This document shows, piece by piece, positions 57,320 to 64,000 of a DNA stretch of 64,000 nt. The stretch covers positions 5,350,501 through 5,414,500 of the forward strand of contig NC_020126.1 of NCBI RefSeq assembly GCF_000331735.1. Reading direction: 5' to 3'. The position numbers were made by a program, and so were the translations under genes. Each line of letters starts with the position of its first letter. Positions within the stretch are counted from its first letter, which is position 1. The stretch comes from Myxococcus stipitatus DSM 14675 (GTDB lineage: Bacteria > Myxococcota > Myxococcia > Myxococcales > Myxococcaceae). The notes beneath the pieces were generated by a model. That model had not been told where the DNA came from. It worked only from the letters and a program-made list of their open reading frames with translations, and ran no database searches.

Positions 57320-59482
57320 CTACGCCTCGACCGCCTGGAGCTTCCGGCCGCCCTGCATGATGGCCACGGTGACGGACTGGTTCCGGCCGTTGCGCTTCGA
57401 GTGGTAGAGGCACTGGTCCGCGAGGTCGATGAGCTGCTGCTTCTCCATCCCGTTGTCCGGGAAGGTGGCGATGCCCAGCGACATCGTGATCTTCAGCGGC
57501 CCCATCTCGGTCTGGAAGACCTCCGCCTTCACCGCTTCGCGAATCCGCTCGGAGATGGTGTAGGCGCCCTTGGCGTCCGTCTCCGGCATGATGATGACGA
57601 ACTCCTCGCCGCCGTAGCGGGCGACGACGTCCGTATCGCGCGCCATGGACTTGATGATGCGCGCCACGCCCTTGAGCACCTGGTCGCCCGTCGGGTGGCC
57701 GTAGGTGTCGTTGACGCTCTTGAAGTGGTCCACGTCCGTGAGGACGACGGAGCACTTGCGCTGGTAGCGGCGCGCCTGGGCCAGGATCTCGTCCGCCTTC
57801 GTCTGGAAGGTGCGGTGGTTGAACAGGCCCGTGAGGCCGTCCGTCGTCGCCATCCGCTCCATCTGCTCGTAGAGCTGCGCGCGCAGCACCGCCTGCGCGG
57901 CCTGGATGGCGATGACCTCGATCATCCGCAGCACGTCCTGCTCGAAGTTCGCCTTCTTGCGCGAGCCCGCCACCAGCGTGCCCAGGATGCGGTCACCCGC
58001 CACCAGGGGGAAGATCTTCAGCGCGCCGAGCCCGCGAATCTGCGTCTCGTCGTCGAAGATGATCTGCTGGTTCATCGCCTTGAGGTCGCGCCCCGGCAGC
58101 GGCGCGCCGTAGCGCACCACGTTGGAGACCAGGCCGTTGTTGTCCTGGAACGAGCGCCCCTCCAGCGCCTTGCCCTGCGCCGTGACGCCCGTCATCCGCG
58201 CCACGCGGTGCATCCGCTTGCCGTCGACTTCCGACACCAGTGTCACCGCGCAGAAGTCCAGCCCCGCGAGCTGGCGGGTGCTCTCCAGCACCGCCGCGAA
58301 GACCTGCTCGGGGCTGCCCGCGCGGTTGAGCTCCTCGATGGCGCGGAAGAACCGGTCCTTCTCGTCGCGCGTCTTGCGGATGTACGTCATCACCCGCTCG
58401 ACCTCGATGGAGCGCAGCACCTCGCCGGCGATGGTCGTCAGCAGCTTCTCGTCCTGGTCGCTGAACGGCTCGTTGCCCAGCCGGTCCGCCACGAGCACGC
58501 CGCGCACCAGGCCGCTGCCCTCGATGATGGGGACCGCGAGCAGCGCCTGCACCGTGGGGCCGCCGCCCTCGTAGTACGTCACGCCCTTGAGGCCCTGCGC
58601 TGAATTCATCCGCACCGGCGCGCGGCGCTTCAGCACGCCGCCGATGATGCCCTCGCCCGCGCCGAAGCGGTCGCGGTTCACGCGCTCGGAGCCGGAGCGG
58701 CAGTCGTAGAGCTTGAGGCTCCGGTCGTCGGAGGCCAGCAGGAACGCCGCGCAGGTGTGCGTGCGCAGGCCCGTCTCGGCGATCTCCAGCGCGGCATGCA
58801 CCGCACCCTCGATCTCCTTCACCGACGCGACCAGCCACTTCTCGTCGGAGCTCATGCCGCTGAAGCTGTCGTGCGTGCCGGAGCTGACCAGGCGGAAGGT
58901 GCGCGCGCGCTCCTCCACCTCGCGGATGCGCTTCTGCACCGCGTCGTTCTCCGCGCGGCGCGCCACCGCGATGCGGGACGCCAGCACCAGGTGGTAGAGG
59001 CACGCGAAGAGGATGAGGAACGCGGAGTGCGTCGCGAAGCTCGCGGCGTTCGGCACCGGGCCGCCCAGCGTCACCAGCGCATCGAACACCAGCGCCACGC
59101 CCAGGAGCGTGAGTCCCGCGTTGCGAGGCAGGAAGGCCACCAGGAACGCCATCAACAGGTAGACGATGGGGAAGAGCTCCCCTCCCCCGATGGCCACGAC
59201 GATGAATCCGGCGGCCACCAGCCCGCCGCCCAGCTCCAGGTCGTCTCGCAGGTCGATGACCGCGCCCACCGAGCCCCGCATGGCGCGGCGCCACGCCGCC
59301 ACGGCGATGCCCACCAGCAGGCACAGCACCAGCGCGGCCTCCGTCCACCCCAGCGTCTGCAGCCCGCGGAAGCCTCCGCGCGCCAGGTGGACGAACGTGG
59401 CGATGCCCGCCACGGCGGGAATCGACCGCACGGCATGACGCAGCAACTTCCCGGGCGACGGAAACGCGCTCAGCGACGTCAT
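57320..59482 (-). CDS. Membrane GAF-GGDEF diguanylate cyclase
   Basis: 720 aa. About six N-terminal helices (~15-170), a short coiled coil, two GAF-like domains (~220-375 and ~400-550), then GGDEF (~565-710) with the active RYGGEEF. RDTD five residues before is the I-site (RxxD), so feedback inhibition is expected. The layout is like the membrane GAF-GGDEF cyclases of Myxococcus such as DmxB, as I remember it. ATG 59482 overlaps the ftsB-like stop (ATGA). Confidence 0.93.
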   Translation of the reverse strand: MTSLSAFPSPGKLLRHAVRSIPAVAGIATFVHLARGGFRGLQTLGWTEAALVLCLLVGIAVAAWRRAMRGSVGAVIDLRDDLELGGGLVAAGFIVVAIGGGELFPIVYLLMAFLVAFLPRNAGLTLLGVALVFDALVTLGGPVPNAASFATHSAFLILFACLYHLVLASRIAVARRAENDAVQKRIREVEERARTFRLVSSGTHDSFSGMSSDEKWLVASVKEIEGAVHAALEIAETGLRTHTCAAFLLASDDRSLKLYDCRSGSERVNRDRFGAGEGIIGGVLKRRAPVRMNSAQGLKGVTYYEGGGPTVQALLAVPIIEGSGLVRGVLVADRLGNEPFSDQDEKLLTTIAGEVLRSIEVERVMTYIRKTRDEKDRFFRAIEELNRAGSPEQVFAAVLESTRQLAGLDFCAVTLVSEVDGKRMHRVARMTGVTAQGKALEGRSFQDNNGLVSNVVRYGAPLPGRDLKAMNQQIIFDDETQIRGLGALKIFPLVAGDRILGTLVAGSRKKANFEQDVLRMIEVIAIQAAQAVLRAQLYEQMERMATTDGLTGLFNHRTFQTKADEILAQARRYQRKCSVVLTDVDHFKSVNDTYGHPTGDQVLKGVARIIKSMARDTDVVARYGGEEFVIIMPETDAKGAYTISERIREAVKAEVFQTEMGPLKITMSLGIATFPDNGMEKQQLIDLADQCLYHSKRNGRNQSVTVAIMQGGRKLQAVEA

Positions 59483-59760
59483 GGCGACTCCAGATGAAAG
59501 ACGAGCTCGCCCGGCTTCACGTAGCCGAGCTCTTCACGGACCGCCCGCTCCAATGCCGCGGGGTCCTTTCGCAAGGCGGCGATCTCCTGTCGCAGCGCCT
59601 CGTTCTGCTCGGCCAGCGAGGTGTTCCGCTGCTGGAGCGAATCCACGTCCTGCCGCAAGGAGAGGTAGCGCCGGAAGCCCTTGGCGTCCGCCACGGACAG
59701 CAGGCTCAAGGCCCCCGCCACACCTACCGCCACCACCAGGAGCTTTCCGCGCGCCGTCAT
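59479..59760 (-). CDS. FtsB/DivIC-family septum-formation protein
   Basis: 93 aa. N-terminal helix (LLVVAVGVAGALSLL), then a leucine-zipper coiled coil (VDSLQQRNTSLAEQNEALRQ) and the family end VREELGYVKPGELVFHLE. Fits FtsB/DivIC, which form the FtsQLB divisome complex. The frame stays open upstream, but ATG 59760 leaves the normal length. Coupled by ATGA to a diguanylate cyclase. Confidence 0.88.
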   Translation of the reverse strand: MTARGKLLVVAVGVAGALSLLSVADAKGFRRYLSLRQDVDSLQQRNTSLAEQNEALRQEIAALRKDPAALERAVREELGYVKPGELVFHLESP

Positions 59761-59870
59761 GAACGCTGTCGACGGTACCAGCGAGCCTCGCCCCCGCAAG
59801 AATTCCGCTCCAGCCCTGTAGCACCCGCCTCACGCGCGCCACGAAGGGCCCGCGACGTGAGGGGCGCTCA

Positions 59871-60383
59871 TCAGTCCTGCTTCAGCAACTTCTCGACGGC
59901 CGCCGTCAGCTTGGAGTGACTCTCGACCCCCTGCCATGCCGCCACCGCGCGGCCATGGCGGTCCAACAGGACGGTGGTCGGCAACCCCTTGATGGGGCCG
60001 AAGGCGCTGCGCCCGGCGATCATCCACTCCGACGCGATGAGCACGGGGTAGCGCGGCGCGTAGTGGTTGGCGAACGGCTGGAGGACCTTGGCGCCCTCCA
60101 AGTCCATGCCCACCGAGACGACCTGGAAGCCCTGGGCGCCGTAGTCCCGCTGGAGCGCCTCCAGGTTGGGCATCTCCGCCAGGCACGGGAAGCACCAGGT
60201 CGCGAAGAAGGAGACCAGGACGACCTTGCCCACGAGCTTGCGGACCTCGTGAGGGGTGGGCCCCACCGACGGCAGGGCCAGCGACTGGAGGAAGGCCGGC
60301 CCGGCATCGACGGGCCGCGTCCCGCGACACCCCGCGAGCGCGAGCAGCAGGACACACGCCAGGGCCCGCGCGGCGGAGCTCAT
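59871..60383 (-). CDS. TlpA-like thioredoxin lipoprotein
   Basis: 170 aa. Lipobox LLLALAGC; thioredoxin fold with SFFATWCFPCLAEMPNLE (CxxC) and the cis-Pro loop in IKGLPTTVLLD. Membrane-bound disulfide reductase or oxidant-responsive protein in the envelope. Starts one base after the Fur-family gene stop, so the pair is co-expressed. Confidence 0.92.
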   Translation of the reverse strand: MSSAARALACVLLLALAGCRGTRPVDAGPAFLQSLALPSVGPTPHEVRKLVGKVVLVSFFATWCFPCLAEMPNLEALQRDYGAQGFQVVSVGMDLEGAKVLQPFANHYAPRYPVLIASEWMIAGRSAFGPIKGLPTTVLLDRHGRAVAAWQGVESHSKLTAAVEKLLKQD

Positions 60384-60384
60384 C

Positions 60385-60867
60385 TCAGGCTTCCGTGGCC
60401 CGGGCGCCCGAGCGCTGACAGTCCCGGCACAGCCCGTACAGCTCCATCTTGTGGGACGTCACCGTGAAGCCGTGCTTGCGCGCCACCGCGTCCTGGAGCG
60501 TCTCGATGCGGTCGTTCTCGAACTCGACGATGGTGCCGCACCGGGTGCAGATGAGGTGGTCGTGGTGGTCCCTGCCCGCCGCGGCCTCGTAGCGCGTCTG
60601 CCCGTCGCCGAAGTTGCGGGCATGGGCGAGGCCACACTCGTTGAGCAGCTTCATGGTCCGGTACACGGTCGCCACGGACACCTTCGCGTCCTGCTCACGG
60701 ACCTTGTTCCACAGCTCCTCCACCGACAGGTGGCCCCCGACGGAGAAGAAGGTGTCGATGATGAGGCTGCGCTGCCGGGTGCTCTTCAGGCCGTGCTGGG
60801 CCATGTAGCGGGCGAGCACCTCGTCCTTGTCCTTGATTTCGTCGTGGTCGTGGTTGTGGCCCTGCAT
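60385..60867 (-). CDS. Fur/PerR-family transcription regulator
   Basis: 160 aa. Winged-helix TRQRSLIIDTFF and SVATVYRTMKLL (DNA recognition); metal sites HHDHLICTRCG and the C-terminal LCRDC. The first 15 residues are His/Asp-rich (MQGHNHDHDE), an unusual extra metal-binding tail. Both Cys pairs that bind structural zinc are present. Which metal or peroxide it senses is not clear. Co-transcribed with the TlpA-like gene. Confidence 0.93.
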   Translation of the reverse strand: MQGHNHDHDEIKDKDEVLARYMAQHGLKSTRQRSLIIDTFFSVGGHLSVEELWNKVREQDAKVSVATVYRTMKLLNECGLAHARNFGDGQTRYEAAAGRDHHDHLICTRCGTIVEFENDRIETLQDAVARKHGFTVTSHKMELYGLCRDCQRSGARATEA

Positions 60868-60976
60868 GGAAATCCCTCGGAAGGAGACCGACCCAGCGAC
60901 GGGCCTCCTCAGCCTAACGTGTAACCGCGCCCCGGACCCGCGCGCACCGCCCAGCCCCCCAGGCTCCGGTCATCTT

Positions 60977-61156
60977 CTACGAAGTAAAGTGCCAGCAGCG
61001 ACTGTTGGTCTCCGGACGGGGGGCGTCTGATACCCCCAGCCCGCTCGGGTAGCAACGTCCGGCAGCCAGCGACAAGGAGGGCTTCCCCCCTCCACTGGCC
61101 TCCACCGTGGCTTGCAACCGCCGCAGGCTGTTTAGAATGGAGTCGGACTGGCTCAT
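60977..61156 (-). CDS. Small hypothetical ORF, 59 aa
   Basis: ATG 61156 with AGGTG upstream; begins MSQSDSILNSLRRLQATVEA. The start looks like a real N-terminal helix, but the rest is not recognisable and the frame may be a decayed or regulatory fragment. It overlaps the promoter of the divergent gene. Confidence 0.25.
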   Translation of the reverse strand: MSQSDSILNSLRRLQATVEASGGGKPSLSLAAGRCYPSGLGVSDAPRPETNSRCWHFTS

Positions 61157-61183
61157 TGACACCTGTCTGGCCGCGAAGATAGA
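61156..61183 (+). promoter_or_regulatory. Candidate sigma-70-type promoter
   Basis: TTGACA at 61156-61161, a 16-base spacer, GATAGA at 61178-61183. It would give a leader of about 35 bases to ATG 61225. Confidence 0.45.
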
Positions 61184-61224
61184 GGCATCCGCCCTCGTAA
61201 ACGAGCATTTTTCCGCTACTTTCC

Positions 61225-62442
61225 ATGACCAGCCCCTGGCAGAGAAGACGACAGCCCGACGACGTTCCCACCCCCGTGGCGGTTGCCGTCTCGGATTTCT
61301 GCCGGCGCGCGAAGTCGCCGGCCCCCGCTCCGGAGGTCCGGGAGGCGCTTGCCCTCCTGGCCGAGGACGAGGACTTCCGAGTCCGCGCCCTCACCGACGG
61401 CGAACCGGAGACCTCCCCGCTCGGCCCCTTCGCCGTCGTGGACATCCTCCGGGGCACCGCGCCCTCCGTCGCCGCCCAGCGGCAGTCCTGCGGCTACTAC
61501 GACGTGGCCCGGGAACTGGCCTACGTGCGCGAGGAGAAGACCCCGCCCCGCGCCCCCGCCGCCGACGCGTCCATCCCCTCCTTCGCCTCGCCCTCCGCCG
61601 CCAAGGCCGCGGACAAGGCGGCCAAGAAGGGCGCCAAGGCCGAAGAGGCCAGCGTCATGGAGCGCATCGCGCCCAAGAAGCGCGCCGCCTCGGTGGACGA
61701 GGAGACGACCTCCGCGCCCCCCGAGTTCGATGACGCCCACAGCTTCCTGCGCAGGGACCTGCCCCGCCCCCGAGGCCGCTTCACCCGCGTGGAGGCGCCT
61801 CGCACGCCCTTCGTGGAGCTGACGCGCGCCACCGGCAAGGAGATCCTCGAGGCCACGCTGGAGGGCTCCGAGCACCGCTTCGCCCTGCTGCGCAACCTCT
61901 CCCACCGCTTCAACGGCTCGCGCGGGGACCTGTCCCTGGTGGACCTGGAGACGGTGCTGAGGGATCACGGCCTGCTCGACGCCCTGCAGGAGAAGGAGCG
62001 ACTCCAGCTCCTGGACGCCTACACCAGCCAGCGCGGCGCCACCGGCCGCGTGGGGTGGGCGCTGGGCGTGAGCCCTCCGGAGCTGCAGCGGCTCGTCTCC
62101 GCCGCGGGGCTGACCGAAGAGGTGGAGGCCCTGCGCGAGCGCTTCCGCCGCGAGGCCCTGGCCACTTCTCACCTGACGCACCGGTTGGATCTGCTCGGCC
62201 GCGAGAAGTACCTGGCGGACCTGGGCATCCAACGCAAGTTCAACGACTCGCTGCGCAAGGAGCTGGAGCGGCTGCTGCGGGACGACCTCCCGGGCGCCAC
62301 GGACCTGCACGGACTCTGCGAAGCCGTGGGCCGCAAGTACGGCTCCCCCAGCGAGCTCATCTTCCGCGCCATCGAGCGCCTGGGACTCGCGGAGGGACTG
62401 CGCAAGCAGATCCACTCCGGCGTCCCTCCCACCAATCCCTGA
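61225..62442 (+). CDS. Hypothetical protein, 405 aa
   Basis: No family recognised. The N-terminal ~80 residues are globular, followed by an Ala/Lys/Glu-rich flexible region (~105-150), then a helical C-terminal half (~190-400) with a Fis-like helix-turn-helix pattern TGRVGWALGVSPPELQRLV near residue 275. There is no ribosome binding site, as expected for a short leader. Followed closely by the FmdB-type gene. May be a myxobacterial regulator, but this is not proven. Confidence 0.65.
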   Translation: MTSPWQRRRQPDDVPTPVAVAVSDFCRRAKSPAPAPEVREALALLAEDEDFRVRALTDGEPETSPLGPFAVVDILRGTAPSVAAQRQSCGYYDVARELAYVREEKTPPRAPAADASIPSFASPSAAKAADKAAKKGAKAEEASVMERIAPKKRAASVDEETTSAPPEFDDAHSFLRRDLPRPRGRFTRVEAPRTPFVELTRATGKEILEATLEGSEHRFALLRNLSHRFNGSRGDLSLVDLETVLRDHGLLDALQEKERLQLLDAYTSQRGATGRVGWALGVSPPELQRLVSAAGLTEEVEALRERFRREALATSHLTHRLDLLGREKYLADLGIQRKFNDSLRKELERLLRDDLPGATDLHGLCEAVGRKYGSPSELIFRAIERLGLAEGLRKQIHSGVPPTNP

Positions 62443-62457
62443 AGAGGCACCGCAACC

Positions 62458-62793
62458 ATGCCCATCTACGAGTACGCCTGCCAGAACTGCCAGAAGATCA
62501 TCGACGTCCTCCAGAAGATCTCCGACCCGACGCCGGCCGCCTGCACCGCCTGCGGCACGGAGGGCTCGCTGACCAAGGTCGTCAGCCGCTCCAGCTTCGT
62601 CCTCAAGGGCGGCGGCTGGTACTCCGACCTGTACAGCTCCACCAAGAAGGACGGGAGCACGTCCTCCTCGAGCTCGAGCAGCGGCTCGTCGTCCTCGCCG
62701 AGCACGAGCGCGAGCAGCACGTCCTCCTCCGCGCCGGCGAGCGCCCCCAGCAGCACCCCGGCGCCCGCCGCGGCGTCGGGCGACAAGAGCTAG
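62458..62793 (+). CDS. FmdB-type zinc-ribbon protein with Ser-rich tail
   Basis: 111 aa. The start MPIYEYACQNC..CTAC is the FmdB/CxxC regulatory-type ribbon. The last ~50 residues are nearly all Ser/Ala/Thr/Pro (TSSSSSSSGSSSSPSTSASS). Fifteen bases after the preceding gene, so likely co-transcribed. The family's role is not known. Confidence 0.85.
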   Translation: MPIYEYACQNCQKIIDVLQKISDPTPAACTACGTEGSLTKVVSRSSFVLKGGGWYSDLYSSTKKDGSTSSSSSSSGSSSSPSTSASSTSSSAPASAPSSTPAPAAASGDKS

Positions 62794-62854
62794 AGGCAGG
62801 GCGGAGGGGCTGAAAATTCGCGCGGGGTCCGGGAGCGACGCACACTCGCCCCCC

Positions 62855-63064
62855 GTGCCCTTCCCTCCTTCCAAGCGCCCTCCCCGCTGCTGTGCCCTGT
62901 GTGGCCACCCGGAGCTCACGGATACGCGCGGGTTCGGTCGCTTCCTGCTCGTGCCGGATCCCCACGGCCGAGGCCCCGTCTGCCCCGCGCAGCGAGGCTG
63001 TCGCGGTGGCAAGCGAGAGGCGACGGGCGCCGCGGCGTCCACGCTGACGCAGGCCTCGCGCTGA
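62855..63064 (+). CDS. Small Cys-rich hypothetical protein
   Basis: 69 aa from GTG. CCALCGHPEL and CPAQRGC suggest a compact metal-binding fold; FGRFLLVPDPHGRGP lies between them. The ribosome site is weak, so the start is uncertain. Codon use fits the neighbours. Confidence 0.4.
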   Translation: MPFPPSKRPPRCCALCGHPELTDTRGFGRFLLVPDPHGRGPVCPAQRGCRGGKREATGAAASTLTQASR

Positions 63065-63109
63065 GCTAAGCAGGGGCCTCCCGCGCGATTGCGCCGCGGA
63101 GGTGCCCTG

Positions 63110-63856
63110 ATGCTCGCTCGACGACTGCTCCCCTCTCTGACCTTCCTTGGCCTGGCCGTGCTCGCGGCCGGCTGTGGCAACTACACGCGCATGGCGCCGG
63201 ACACCCGGGCGTCCCTCCAGCGCACCTTCACGGGTCCGGAGGCGGTGCAGTACCTGCGCATCTCCGGGAACGTCACGCCCTTCTTCGGCGACGGCTCCAA
63301 GCGCCTGCTGACGCCCTATGCGCCCGAGGACGTGCGCATGCTGGACGACAGCAGCGGCAAGCCCATCAACCCCGGGGCCGTGGAGCGCACCCTGCCGGTG
63401 GGCACGAAGCTGCGCATCACCAAGGTGGAGTTCCCCACCGCATGGGTGGTGGCCGAGCGCGTCCTCTACACGCCCCGCACCTGGCCCTGGGTCTACCTGT
63501 CCGAGGAAGGCTCCGCCAACGCGCCCCCGCTCATCCTGGTGCTGCCGCCCAACCTGGAGCAGCCCAACGACTTCCGGGCGGAGCTGGAGAAGTACCTCTC
63601 GCCCCAGAACCCGAAGGCCCAGGTCGACGCGCTGGCGCCGCCCGTGCGCGACGCCGTGAGCGCCAAGCGCCTGCTGACGAACATGACGGCGGAGGCCGTG
63701 CGCATGGCGTGGGGCCCGCCGGAGCTGGTGCGGCGCTCGCTGGAGGGCACGTCGAAGAACGAGGAGTGGACGTACCCGGGCGGACGCCGCAAGGCCTTCT
63801 TCACCGATGGCCGACTGGCGCGCGCCGAAGAGTCGGGAGCGCCCATCCTGCCCTGA
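63110..63856 (+). CDS. Hypothetical lipoprotein, 248 aa
   Basis: Lipobox LAVLAAGC. The mature part has beta-rich segments (VQYLRISGNVTPFFGDG, LRITKVEFPTAWVVAERVLYT) and, at the end, a GRRKAFFTDGRLARAEESG turn like those in SmpA/OmlA-type or BamE-like domains. GGAGGT six bases before ATG 63110 fixes the start. Convergent, seven bases from the partial gene that follows. Confidence 0.75.
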   Translation: MLARRLLPSLTFLGLAVLAAGCGNYTRMAPDTRASLQRTFTGPEAVQYLRISGNVTPFFGDGSKRLLTPYAPEDVRMLDDSSGKPINPGAVERTLPVGTKLRITKVEFPTAWVVAERVLYTPRTWPWVYLSEEGSANAPPLILVLPPNLEQPNDFRAELEKYLSPQNPKAQVDALAPPVRDAVSAKRLLTNMTAEAVRMAWGPPELVRRSLEGTSKNEEWTYPGGRRKAFFTDGRLARAEESGAPILP

Positions 63857-63863
63857 GGAGGGA

Positions 63864-64000
63864 CTACCGGCGGCCGCGACGACGCTTGTTGCCGCCGCCG
63901 CCCTGCTTCCGAGCCGCCTGGGCCTCCCCCGGGCGCGTCAGCCGGGGCAGCTCTCCGGCCATCACCGGCCAGAAGTCGCCCTTGAGCAGCTCCGCCACCA
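63864..64000 (-). CDS. C-terminal fragment of a gene continuing beyond the window
   Basis: Only about 45 residues are visible: VAELLKGDFWPVMAGELPRL followed by a Lys/Arg/Gly-rich tail that ends GNKRRRGRR. A basic tail is common in nucleic-acid-binding proteins. Identity cannot be judged. Confidence 0.5.
   Translation of the reverse strand, partial: VAELLKGDFWPVMAGELPRLTRPGEAQAARKQGGGGNKRRRGRR

Larger units (their letters stand above)
60868..61224. other. Divergent intergenic region upstream of the Fur-family gene
   Basis: 357 bases. Apart from a plus-strand TTGACA promoter and a short minus-strand frame, I see no gene. Bases ~61190-61220 are A/T-richer than the rest. Confidence 0.55.

Noticed and set aside
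62640-62760. Possible tandem repeat or CRISPR-like array
   Set aside because: It is the Ser-rich tail of the FmdB-type protein; there are no regular spacers.

Overview
The window is about 64 kb of high-GC (roughly two-thirds G+C) chromosomal DNA from a myxobacterium, most likely the Myxococcaceae/Archangiaceae group. I infer this from the codon bias, the many lipoproteins and signalling proteins (receiver, GGDEF, PilZ, MCP, kinase-like), the leucine/isovalerate catabolic enzymes and the sphingolipid genes. I saw no phage, IS element or CRISPR array. Composition and gene density look uniform, so this reads as core chromosome carrying several specialised modules. Most genes are on the minus strand, and many neighbours overlap by ATGA, GTGA or TGATG, so translational coupling is the norm.

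Layout. 1-5.5 kb: 3' part of rnc (RNase III), a conserved hypothetical, an acyl-CoA dehydrogenase, an acyl-CoA carboxyltransferase, a YtxH-like protein and an enoyl-CoA hydratase. With the HMG-CoA lyase at 9.4-10.3 kb these resemble a dispersed leucine/isovalerate (liu/yng-like) pathway. 5.6-12.4 kb: a double Tim44-like/TerB membrane protein, an MCP, a methyltransferase and an aminotransferase. 12.4-22.5 kb: a candidate sphingolipid locus. Serine palmitoyltransferase, a GNAT-like acyltransferase (bacterial ceramide synthase candidate) and an NAD-dependent epimerase-type ceramide reductase candidate form one plus-strand operon. It is divergent from an MMPL/RND lipid exporter coupled to a PAP2/Aur1-like membrane enzyme, and it is followed by MlaC-like and TolC-like genes. 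22.8-31 kb: tRNA-Ala(GGC), rsmB, a receiver-cupin protein, tRNA-Leu(CAA), a TPR-like protein, a receiver-GGDEF cyclase, an FAD oxidoreductase fused to a receiver, an HdeD-like protein and miaA.

31.1-36.6 kb is the most unusual region. Six tightly coupled genes encode a soluble S24/S26 signal-peptidase-like protein, a PqqD-family peptide chaperone, a lipoprotein, a large secreted PQQ-type beta-propeller protein, a 60-residue peptide with a lasso-like Y-x-x-P-x-I leader motif and a Cys-containing tail, and an HPr-kinase-like P-loop protein. I interpret this as a candidate ribosomally made, post-translationally modified peptide system that lacks the usual lasso cyclase and protease.

36.7-64 kb: hisS-psd, lipoproteins, a phosphoesterase, a PilZ protein, a PfkB kinase, an mlaEF/mlaD lipid transporter (with a candidate sigma-54 site before mlaD), a barrel/lipoprotein pair, a pseudouridine synthase, an M16 peptidase pair, a NarL-type regulator coupled to a membrane pseudokinase, a cN-II-type nucleotidase, a YpiP/RsmJ-like methyltransferase, ftsB coupled to a GAF-GGDEF cyclase, a TlpA-like thioredoxin, a Fur-family regulator, and small zinc-ribbon and lipoprotein genes. 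Family names come from reading the translated sequence; no database search was run.
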